Shown one piece after another: positions 1-5,898 of a stretch of 9,538 bases of DNA (its first letter is position 1; the number at the start of each line of letters is the position of its first letter). The stretch lies in NCBI GenBank assembly GCA_031265635.1, contig JAISCK010000056.1:1-9538 (forward strand). The letters are read 5' to 3'. A program made the translations under genes and the position numbers. Source of the DNA: Spirochaetaceae bacterium (GTDB taxonomy: Bacteria; Spirochaetota; Spirochaetia; Treponematales; Breznakiellaceae). Below the pieces are notes generated by a model, which was not told where the DNA came from, searched no databases, and was given only the letters and a program-made list of their open reading frames with translations.

Positions 1-1
1 T

Positions 2-127
2 TGGGAAACATGGGAAGATTTAAATCCAACTAATCAAGGACGTTTAGGAGGCAGTCAAACAACAACTGTCAGTATGATTTCAAATACACAAATGACCGCA
101 TTTGGTGTAACATTTGAAATGCAATAA
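2..127 (+). CDS. C-terminal end of an unidentified protein (partial)
   Basis: The 5' part lies outside the window. The open frame from base 2 encodes 41 residues ending in AFGVTFEMQ and a TAA stop at 125-127. The visible tail is rich in Thr, Ser, Asn and Gln. Its last dozen residues alternate polar and hydrophobic or aromatic side chains, which would suit a terminal beta strand of a secreted or outer-membrane protein; this is a weak inference. The stretch is about 35% GC, clearly lower than the genes to its right, so the gene may be acquired or belong to a variable surface class. It converges on the protease gene, and an imperfect hairpin with a T run lies 60 bases past its stop. I do not recognise the family. 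The call as coding rests on the uninterrupted frame to the window edge and the terminator placement; 41 codons alone is modest evidence. Confidence 0.5.
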   Translation, partial: WETWEDLNPTNQGRLGGSQTTTVSMISNTQMTAFGVTFEMQ

Positions 128-153
128 ACAGGCTTGTTCGACAACCCGGTGGT

Positions 154-181
154 AACACAAAAGCCGCCTGACACCAAGCGG
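154..181 (-). terminator. Intrinsic terminator for the minus-strand gene cluster
   Basis: Read on the minus strand, CCGCTTG, a GTGT loop and CAGGCGG form a 7-bp stem with one G-T wobble (164-181). It is followed at once by CTTTTGTGTT (163-154). It sits 50 bases past the protease stop codon, where a terminator for the minus-strand genes is expected. On the plus strand the same stem is not followed by a T run, so it should act in one direction only. The T tract is short and interrupted, so efficiency is uncertain. Confidence 0.55.
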
Positions 182-186
182 GGCCA

Positions 187-216
187 TGCGCAGATGCAAG
201 ACTCCGCAATTTTTTT
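187..216 (+). terminator. Intrinsic terminator for the plus-strand gene at the left edge
   Basis: On the plus strand TGCGCAG (187-193) pairs with CTCCGCA (202-208) with one C-C mismatch around an 8-base loop. One A and then seven T bases follow (210-216). It lies downstream of the plus-strand stop at 127 and just before the convergent protease stop at 232. The stem is imperfect, so this is a moderate call based on the hairpin plus T-run pattern. Confidence 0.45.
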
Positions 217-231
217 GATTGTAATGTACGC

Positions 232-1737
232 TCATTCCGTGCGCTCAATGGCGATGAGCAGGGCAAAGACGGACCGTATGTTTTCAGACCGGGCGGAAAA
301 AACTATGTCTGAAAATTTCCGCGCTGTGTCCGTTACGGCGCCCGGCTCCGCCTGGGCTGTATGCCGGGACCTTCCCCGGCCAAAAAACACCGTATGCTTT
401 CCCAGGGCCTCCCGTATGCGCTCCTGGGGATTCCCCCTGGTTCTTTCAAAACGGGCCTGTATAAAGTTTATATCCAGTTCTTCCTTGGCGTAGAGTATAA
501 TGAGGAAATCGGTTCCCGGATTATCCCTGAGCCTTATCCACTGGTCCTCGGAAGGCCAGACCACGGCGCTGTCAGAATAATCCAGTATGGCTGAAACGTT
601 TCCTTCCTCAGGGGGAAAAACGCGGGAGACCGAAGCGGTCCGGGAGTCAGCGGTAAAGGCGTATACATAGGCGGGCTGCTGGTTTTCGAGGAGTACGCGG
701 AATTCGGTTCCCGAAGGCCAGCTTTCCGCGGACTGGTAATAGCCTTCTTCGTTAAGCGCAAGGGTCATGGCCTCCCGGTTCCCGTTGAGTTCCAGCCTCG
801 CCGTACCGCCGAAACGGGCCGCGTCTTCGTAGGCCGAAAGGTTCTCTATGATTTCGTAGGCTTCCCTCACCCAACGGCTGAACGCGTTATAGGGAATCCA
901 GACAAAACCTCCCCGGCCCCATTTTCTTCCCCAACTGTTCAGCACCTCAAAGGAGCCTCCCTCTTTTTCGTCATCGTAGCCCACCACACAGATGGCGTGG
1001 CCGCCGTAAAAGCCCGTAGGGTTTTCCCGGGGATGCCAGATATCGCCGGGTTCAAAAAAAGAAGGCGGGGTATTCATCCCTATGATGACAGGCTTCCCCG
1101 AGGCGAGGCTTTTTTTAACCAGGTTAATCTGTGAAAGGTTCCCCGAAGCACGGGAGTTCTGGTAGAGGGTTACATAACCGGATATGGGATACCTTTTGCT
1201 GGCCGCGTAGGAAGAAAGGGGTATCTTGGTTATGTCGGTATTGGGTTCACCGGTGAGCATTTTGACCGCGCCTTTGGTCTTCATCATATCCAGGGCCGCC
1301 GAGATGGAAGTCCCTTCCTGACATTCAGGGTCGTCGGAAATGCTTTTGTAAATATATGTGGGAGAAAACGCGTTGGCGGTGATTTCGGAACGGTCCCTGC
1401 GGTCAAGGGCCCTTGATTCGGAGATGGTCCTCGCGTAGGCCGCGGCCCAGCCTACGCAGGTCGCGTAGGGGGTCTGGTCGCCGGGGGCCGGGGCATAGGC
1501 TTTAAGGGAAACCGCCTTGGGCAGTACATCGTAGACCCTTGCCGCAAGGGGGGACCTCCGGGGGAGGCTTTCGTAAAGGGCCTCGTCAAGTACCGCGCTC
1601 CGGGGGTATTCGGCATCGGTCTGGGCAAAGAGGGGAACGGCCATTATGACGCCCAGAACAAGGGCCAGAAGCGGCTTTCCCGAAAAAACGCCGCCTGATT
1701 TCACGATATCTTTTTCTTCCATAGCTTTCTTTTTCAT
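232..1737 (-). CDS. Exported papain-like (C1A-type) cysteine protease with C-terminal DUF4384-like domain
   Basis: Encodes 501 residues from the ATG at 1737. The N-terminus has basic residues, a hydrophobic core at about 22-37 and a plausible signal-peptidase site after LFA near residue 38, so the product is probably exported. No lipobox Cys is present. The protease domain spans about 80-300: Gln88 and Cys94 lie in DQTPYATCVGWAA, the catalytic His247 in GGHAICVVGYDD, and Asn267 in NSWGRKWGRGGF. This is the Q-C-H-N order of papain-family enzymes, but the Cys motif is CVGW rather than the common CGSCW. Only about 50 residues separate the signal peptide from the Cys, too short for a typical long inhibitory propeptide. 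Residues about 320-432 resemble DUF4384, with AYVYAF, a VFPPEEGN segment and a WP-x-D/E-x-W stretch. A GTG at 1749 in frame would add four residues, but only the ATG has a well-placed ribosome site. The substrate is unknown. Last gene of the run, 41 bp after the glycosyltransferase and possibly co-transcribed with it. Confidence 0.87.
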   Translation of the reverse strand: MKKKAMEEKDIVKSGGVFSGKPLLALVLGVIMAVPLFAQTDAEYPRSAVLDEALYESLPRRSPLAARVYDVLPKAVSLKAYAPAPGDQTPYATCVGWAAAYARTISESRALDRRDRSEITANAFSPTYIYKSISDDPECQEGTSISAALDMMKTKGAVKMLTGEPNTDITKIPLSSYAASKRYPISGYVTLYQNSRASGNLSQINLVKKSLASGKPVIIGMNTPPSFFEPGDIWHPRENPTGFYGGHAICVVGYDDEKEGGSFEVLNSWGRKWGRGGFVWIPYNAFSRWVREAYEIIENLSAYEDAARFGGTARLELNGNREAMTLALNEEGYYQSAESWPSGTEFRVLLENQQPAYVYAFTADSRTASVSRVFPPEEGNVSAILDYSDSAVVWPSEDQWIRLRDNPGTDFLIILYAKEELDINFIQARFERTRGNPQERIREALGKHTVFFGRGRSRHTAQAEPGAVTDTARKFSDIVFSARSENIRSVFALLIAIERTE

Positions 1738-1743
1738 GAACAG

Positions 1744-1747
1744 CCTC
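1744..1747 (-). promoter_or_regulatory. Ribosome binding site that fixes the protease start
   Basis: GAGG on the minus strand lies six bases before the ATG at 1737-1735. The in-frame GTG at 1749-1747 overlaps this motif and has no Shine-Dalgarno sequence of its own, so the ATG is the better start. Confidence 0.6.
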
Positions 1748-1778
1748 ACTTCATTATTATTGCGTCCGCGCCATAAGC

Positions 1779-3056
1779 CTAGAGCTGGCCGAAATTCATC
1801 AGGACTGAACGGAGCCGCTGTTCCAGCAGGGAAAACGAAAAGAACCTGCGGCCCAGTTCGTAATTCCGTTCAGTCATAAATTCGACAGCCCCCGGCTTGT
1901 CAAGAAGGGAGCGGACAGTCTCTACGGTCTCAGGCGTTACATAGTTTTCCATAACCACTACGTCAAAATCAACAGGTTCTATATCTTCCTGAAAAATTGA
2001 ATAGCGGTTGACCAGTATGGGCTTTTTGAACCATATCGCTTCAAGAAACGCGTTGCCGAATCCCTCATAGGTTGAAGGATAGGTAACAAAGTCGGCGTTG
2101 AGGTAGCAGTCCCACAGGCTGTAGCGTTTCCGGCCTGTTTCGGTGATACCCCGCTGCGCGCCGATGAGGTCCGGCCTGATAATGACTTCGACGCCCAGAA
2201 GGGCCGCGTAATCCATCGTGCGGAGGTAGTACGCCGAACCTTCATCCCGTTCCTGGTGGCTGATGAGCAGTTTGGCTTTTTTATCCTTGAGCCTGTTGGC
2301 CAGTTCTATCGCGTGGTCAATGCCCTTGCGTTCCACAATGCGGGTAGGCTGGAGCAGGAGTATTTCATCATCCCGCACGCCAAGATCGGCCCGCATGCCG
2401 CGGGCATAGTCATCCATTTCGGGGGCTTCGGCGTCAAAGTCAAACACATTCGGTATGATGGTCGAAGCGATACCGCAGCGGTACGAAAGCTGGCGCCGTG
2501 CTTCGGAATTGATTACCACATGGTTAATGGAATGAAGCCTGGGGGGAAAGGCCGTGGAGAGGTAGTCCTCAACGCAGTTGACCGAGAAACGCTGCCTCTC
2601 CCAGGCAAAATCATGGTGATGGGCAATGGCCGGCAGTCCTGTCTCCACAATCAATTCGGTAAGGGCAAGCCCCAGGGGTATGTTCATCGGTATGGTCTGG
2701 GCGTTTTCGGTAATAATAAGATCAATATTGAAGGTCTTTACAAAGTCATACAGGGCCCGTTTAAGGCGGTAGCGCGCCTCCTGAATCTCCCCGGACAGGG
2801 TCTCCCTGCGTACCGTGATCCCGAAACAGCGGTCCTGTATCTTCTGGATCAGCGGGTGGCCGAAAAAAGCCTCGTCCACAACCATGGACCGTTCAGGTTC
2901 CCAGTCGGACAGTCCCGAAAAAAAGAAGCACTCATAGCCCATTCTTTCCAGGACCTGCCGCCACTTGGCGGTCTCAAGGGAGACCCCGTCGCTTCCCTGA
3001 AAGCGGGTGGAGACAAAACCTATACGGCGTATGGCGCTCGATTTAGTTAAATACAT
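1779..3056 (-). CDS. GT4-like glycosyltransferase (GT-B fold, group 1)
   Basis: Encodes 425 residues, a normal length for a GT-B retaining glycosyltransferase. It should transfer a sugar from a nucleotide-sugar donor in the cytoplasm; there is no signal peptide or membrane segment. The N-terminal Rossmann half begins RIGFVSTRFQGSDGVSLET (11-29), the usual glycine-bearing loop of the acceptor domain. The C-terminal donor half has LQPTRIVERKGIDHAIELA (235-253), a typical beta-strand and RKG start, and the EX7E signature as EGFGNAFLE (Glu331 and Glu339). An unusual HHHDFAWERQRF segment (146-157) recalls GT4 enzymes that make glucosylglycerate-type compatible solutes such as mannosylglucosylglycerate synthase. 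I hold that specific link at low confidence, since envelope glycan or lipid glycosylation is equally possible. The gene starts 51 bp after the kinase stop and its own stop lies 41 bp before the protease ATG. No Shine-Dalgarno precedes its ATG. Confidence 0.88.
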   Translation of the reverse strand: MYLTKSSAIRRIGFVSTRFQGSDGVSLETAKWRQVLERMGYECFFFSGLSDWEPERSMVVDEAFFGHPLIQKIQDRCFGITVRRETLSGEIQEARYRLKRALYDFVKTFNIDLIITENAQTIPMNIPLGLALTELIVETGLPAIAHHHDFAWERQRFSVNCVEDYLSTAFPPRLHSINHVVINSEARRQLSYRCGIASTIIPNVFDFDAEAPEMDDYARGMRADLGVRDDEILLLQPTRIVERKGIDHAIELANRLKDKKAKLLISHQERDEGSAYYLRTMDYAALLGVEVIIRPDLIGAQRGITETGRKRYSLWDCYLNADFVTYPSTYEGFGNAFLEAIWFKKPILVNRYSIFQEDIEPVDFDVVVMENYVTPETVETVRSLLDKPGAVEFMTERNYELGRRFFSFSLLEQRLRSVLMNFGQL

Positions 3057-3063
3057 GGCTTTG

Positions 3064-3092
3064 AGTATAGCGCTTTTCCCCCGGTAAATAAA
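3064..3092 (-). promoter_or_regulatory. Possible promoter giving a leaderless glycosyltransferase transcript
   Basis: On the minus strand TATACT (3069-3064) matches the -10 consensus at five of six bases. A poor -35 candidate, TTTATT (3092-3087), lies 17 bases upstream. Initiation about seven bases past the -10 would fall at or next to the ATG at 3056. That fits the absence of any Shine-Dalgarno motif there. The weak -35 keeps this speculative. Confidence 0.3.
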
Positions 3093-3107
3093 GCGGGCGG
3101 CGGGCGC

Positions 3108-5207
3108 CTATGAAATCTTGTCCTCAAGATACTCCTGGTCCAGGGGAATATAAATATTGAATATCGTGCCCTTTCCCGGCGTGGTCCGCAGCTTGATGCT
3201 TCCCCTTAGGCCCCTGATCCGGTCCTGGACCAGATTGAGGCCGACTCCCCGGCCCGCATGAAAGCCGCTGCCGGAGGCCGTGCTGAAACCCGGAACAAAA
3301 ATTGCCCGGAGCAGGGCGTCCTTGTCCTCTTCCTGGCCTTCCTTGAGGATATGCAGTTCTTCCGCCTTTTGACGAATATGGTCAAAGTTAAGGCCCTGTC
3401 CGTCATCCTGGAGCTTGATATGTATCTTGTCATCCCGGACCAGGATCGAAAGGCCGATGAGGCCTTCTTCGTCCTTGCCCGCGGAACGGCGTTCCCGGGG
3501 CGCCTCGATTCCGTGGTACACCGAATTCCGCACCAACTGTAAAAGCACTTCCTTGATGATGCGCCGGGGCCCCTGCTCCAGGGCCAGGGGATCAAGCTCC
3601 CGGACCTCAAAACGCACCTTCTTTTCGAGGTCCGCCGAGACCCTCTGGCTGGCCTTTAACAGGGTTTCGACGAGTACATGTTCCGGGTCTCTCTCCTTCC
3701 CTGTCCGGGAGGACTGAAGATTAAAGGACCGTATCTTGTCTATGGAGGCGCGGAATCTGTCATTTTCCCGCATGATTTTTTCTATTTCAACAGTAATGTG
3801 GAGCAGTTCTTCGAGGGAAATGTTTTTCTGTTCTCTCAGTTTTTTAAGGTCCGATTCAAGCTCATGGACTTTGGCGCCGAAGCCGTCAAGCCCGATAATA
3901 AGGGCATTGGACTTAATGGCGTGTACGGACTGGAATACCAGTTCCATGGCATCCTGGGTGGAGAGACTTGCGTCTTTCATGGTCTCATTTATCCGCCCGA
4001 ATTCGTATTCCAGGTCTTCCACAAAGTCGGCAAAGATTACGGGGTCCACATGAATAATCTCAAAGAGGGAACGCATCTCCTGCTGCTGCCTTGATTCGGT
4101 GTCCGCAAGCTGCTGGCGCAGTTCCGCCTCGGCGGTAACGTTTTCTATGGATCCCAAAATAAATTTTTCCCCTTTTTCCCGTTCTACCGGCGCGAAAGTA
4201 CAGCGCAGGGTTTTTTCCTTGCCGCTTTTTCCGTGGGTATAGGTGAATTCAGCCAGGGGATTCATATCATCCAGCATCTCCTGCCGGAAGTTGCTCTTGC
4301 GGAATATTTTGAAATACTTCGTAAGGGACTCCTGTTCTTTCTCGCTCAGGGAACTGCCCAGGAGATCAATAAAATTTCTGCCCTGCAGGGCGGACTCTTC
4401 GAGTACCGTTTCCAGGGACCGGGAATACTGGGGCTGAATAATCTGATCCTCGTCCATCAGAAAAATACCGGCCTTGAGGCTGTCCTTCATGGTCGTTATT
4501 TCATCCCGTTCCGCCCTCAGGTCCCTGGTCAGCCGGTTGATTCCCCGTACCATGGGAAAGTAAAGCACGATGCCGGCAAGGATGATGATAAACGGCAGGA
4601 TGATCTGCCGCAGTATCTGGGTCCAAAGGATACGGAACACTTCCATGACCCCAAAGTCGCAGCCTATAATGCCGACGATTTCATTTTGGGAATTAAAGAT
4701 GGGCGCATAGGTTGATATCAGCCAGCCCCATCTTGTTTGATAATCCAGTTCGCTGAGCTGGAGAGACCCGGTTTCCATAGTCCTCTGAAAGGCCCTGTCA
4801 TAACCGCTGACATCCTCTTCGGATCCCAGGGGAGAAAACCCTTCTTCTCCGGGCAGGGCCGAACCGTCTATGATAAACCTGTAGACCGTATCCGAAACCG
4901 GCGCCATGGTATACAGATAAATGCAATTGACTTCCTGTTTAAGGTCATACATCCAAAGCCGGGCTTCCTCGTAAAAGGGATCGTCCCCGTCCAGGGTACG
5001 GCTTAATTCCTGGAACCTGTCCCCGTTGACGAAAGCCGCCGTCCTGGTAGCAACAGGAAGCCCCAGTCTGGCGCTGAAAACATTTATCTGCTGCAGGGCG
5101 GCGGCGGATGCCACAAAAAGAACCACCGCGATAAAGAGAACGCAGAATATATTGAACTGAAACAAGAGCTTTGGATTTTTTGCCGTCCTGACCGCCGGTT
5201 TTGCCAC
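3108..5207 (-). CDS. Membrane sensor kinase with Cache-like sensor, PAS-like, Hpt and CheA-type HATPase domains
   Basis: Encodes 699 residues from a GTG start. Membrane segments at about 14-38 and 197-219 flank a periplasmic Cache-like sensor region (39-196). A PAS-like domain follows at about 238-358, then a Gln/Glu-rich coiled coil (358-383). Residues about 385-480 form an Hpt-type helical domain with the phospho-acceptor candidate His429 in HAIKSNA. After a helical linker comes a CheA-type ATPase. Its N box is LLQLVRNSVYHGIEAPRER (Asn561), its G1 box DDGQGL (601-606), its F-box-like segment FVPGFSTA and its G2 box GRGVGL (652-657). There is no HisKA H box and the protein ends soon after the ATPase, without a CheW-like P5 domain. 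It therefore looks like a CheA core attached directly to a membrane sensor. Phosphotransfer from His429 to the CheY encoded 116 bp upstream is the natural inference. The ligand cannot be predicted. The strong ribosome site supports the GTG start. Confidence 0.87.
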   Translation of the reverse strand: MAKPAVRTAKNPKLLFQFNIFCVLFIAVVLFVASAAALQQINVFSARLGLPVATRTAAFVNGDRFQELSRTLDGDDPFYEEARLWMYDLKQEVNCIYLYTMAPVSDTVYRFIIDGSALPGEEGFSPLGSEEDVSGYDRAFQRTMETGSLQLSELDYQTRWGWLISTYAPIFNSQNEIVGIIGCDFGVMEVFRILWTQILRQIILPFIIILAGIVLYFPMVRGINRLTRDLRAERDEITTMKDSLKAGIFLMDEDQIIQPQYSRSLETVLEESALQGRNFIDLLGSSLSEKEQESLTKYFKIFRKSNFRQEMLDDMNPLAEFTYTHGKSGKEKTLRCTFAPVEREKGEKFILGSIENVTAEAELRQQLADTESRQQQEMRSLFEIIHVDPVIFADFVEDLEYEFGRINETMKDASLSTQDAMELVFQSVHAIKSNALIIGLDGFGAKVHELESDLKKLREQKNISLEELLHITVEIEKIMRENDRFRASIDKIRSFNLQSSRTGKERDPEHVLVETLLKASQRVSADLEKKVRFEVRELDPLALEQGPRRIIKEVLLQLVRNSVYHGIEAPRERRSAGKDEEGLIGLSILVRDDKIHIKLQDDGQGLNFDHIRQKAEELHILKEGQEEDKDALLRAIFVPGFSTASGSGFHAGRGVGLNLVQDRIRGLRGSIKLRTTPGKGTIFNIYIPLDQEYLEDKIS

Positions 5208-5212
5208 AAGAA

Positions 5213-5218
5213 CCTCCT
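5213..5218 (-). promoter_or_regulatory. Strong ribosome binding site supporting the kinase GTG start
   Basis: A perfect AGGAGG on the minus strand ends five bases before the GTG at 5207-5205. No ATG in this frame lies between the site and the first membrane segment, so the GTG is taken as the start. Confidence 0.75.
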
Positions 5219-5323
5219 CTCGTCAAACAACTTCCGCCGCATTGCCGCCATTTCGCATCAGACGCCGGGCGGGAAACTACAAACCCTGTAACGGCCCTTG
5301 GTTCACCGGAACCGGCCGGAATC

Positions 5324-5692
5324 TCAAAAGAACTGGGATATTTTCTGGAAGAATATTTTTTCGTTAATCGGCTTGATGATATAGTCGGTTGCGCCCGCGT
5401 CTATGGCGTCAATCACATTGTACTTTGCCGATTCGCTTGTAACCATGATAATGGGAAGATTCTTGTACTGCTCAAGGCTTCGGGCCTTTTTAAGAAAGTC
5501 GATTCCCAAAAGTTTCGGCATATTCCAGTCCAGAAGAACCAGGTGTATTTTGTTGGAGAGCAGCTTTTGCAGCGCCTCATGACCGTCCGAGGCTTCGATA
5601 AATTCACAGGAGATTTTTATCTGGAGAAAGGTGTTTTTTACGATGTTTCGCATAATCCGCGAGTCATCGACTACCAATACATTTTTACCCAT
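5324..5692 (-). CDS. CheY-like single-domain response regulator
   Basis: Encodes 122 residues, essentially one receiver domain with no output domain. All the receiver landmarks are present: the acidic pair Asp9-Asp10, the phospho-acceptor Asp55 in LLDWNMP, the switch Thr85 in MVTSES and Lys107 in IIKP. Tyr104, three residues before that Lys, matches the allosteric tyrosine of enteric CheY, and the Trp after the phospho-Asp is also shared. It most likely receives phosphate from the Hpt His of the kinase encoded next and acts by protein contact, perhaps at the flagellar switch. A phosphorelay intermediate is the main alternative. A GGAG motif lies five bases before the ATG. The gene is visibly more AT-rich than PFOR and is separated from it by 206 bp. 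Upstream bases 5740-5790 are AT-rich with T runs, but I see no convincing -35/-10 pair. Confidence 0.9.
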   Translation of the reverse strand: MGKNVLVVDDSRIMRNIVKNTFLQIKISCEFIEASDGHEALQKLLSNKIHLVLLDWNMPKLLGIDFLKKARSLEQYKNLPIIMVTSESAKYNVIDAIDAGATDYIIKPINEKIFFQKISQFF

Positions 5693-5810
5693 GCTGACTC
5701 CGCTCTCTCTCGTATTGTGAAACGTTAAATCTCATGTGGTATACTGCTAAAAAAGAAACAAGAAAAGTTAGTCTATCATTAAAAGCCCTGTTGGTAAAGT
5801 ACCCGAACTG

Positions 5811-5894
5811 GCCTGTTTACAGGCATCCAGGCCCCGGCAGCCCAGGTCCTCGCCGGGGGAACAGCAAGGCAAAAACGCCTCCCCGTTCCCCCGG
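5811..5894 (-). other. Cluster of GC-rich inverted repeats after PFOR, with two mutually exclusive stems
   Basis: Three inverted repeats lie between PFOR and the CheY gene. Stem A is a perfect 10-bp pairing of GTTCCCCCGG (5885-5894) and CCGGGGGAAC (5853-5862). Its 22-base loop contains a 4-bp inner stem (5867-5870 with 5877-5880). Stem B is a perfect 7-bp pairing of CCCCGGC (5832-5838) and GCCGGGG (5852-5858). A and B share bases 5853-5858, so only one can form at a time. Stem C is GCCTGTTTACAGGC (5811-5824), a six-base inverted repeat around TT. Stem A starts five bases after the PFOR stop on the minus strand. No T run follows A, B or C closely, so this is not a standard intrinsic terminator. 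It may stabilise the PFOR 3' end or modulate read-through. Confidence 0.6.
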
Positions 5895-5898
5895 TTCC

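Noticed and set aside
134..493. A 119-codon plus-strand frame running over the intergenic space into the protease gene.
   Set aside because: It starts inside a terminator region and overlaps the protease C-terminus antisense; there is no ribosome site or recognisable domain.
2256..3050. A 264-codon plus-strand open frame opposite the glycosyltransferase.
   Set aside because: It lies entirely within a gene with clear GT4 motifs on the other strand, shows no recognisable motif, and is the sort of antisense frame common in GC-rich coding sequence.
5300..5313. GGTTC-ACCG-GAACC hairpin just after the CheY gene stop, considered as a terminator.
   Set aside because: The stem is only five base pairs and no T run follows on the minus strand, so it is unlikely to end transcription before the kinase gene.
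5714..5746. TTGTGA and TATACT on the plus strand, considered as a promoter pointing rightwards.
   Set aside because: The spacer is 19 bases and no plus-strand gene follows; the hexamer is part of a GTATAC palindrome in AT-rich DNA.
5811..5898. GC-rich inverted repeats considered as a tRNA or a CRISPR unit.
   Set aside because: There is no cloverleaf with D, anticodon and T arms, and no direct repeats with regular spacers.
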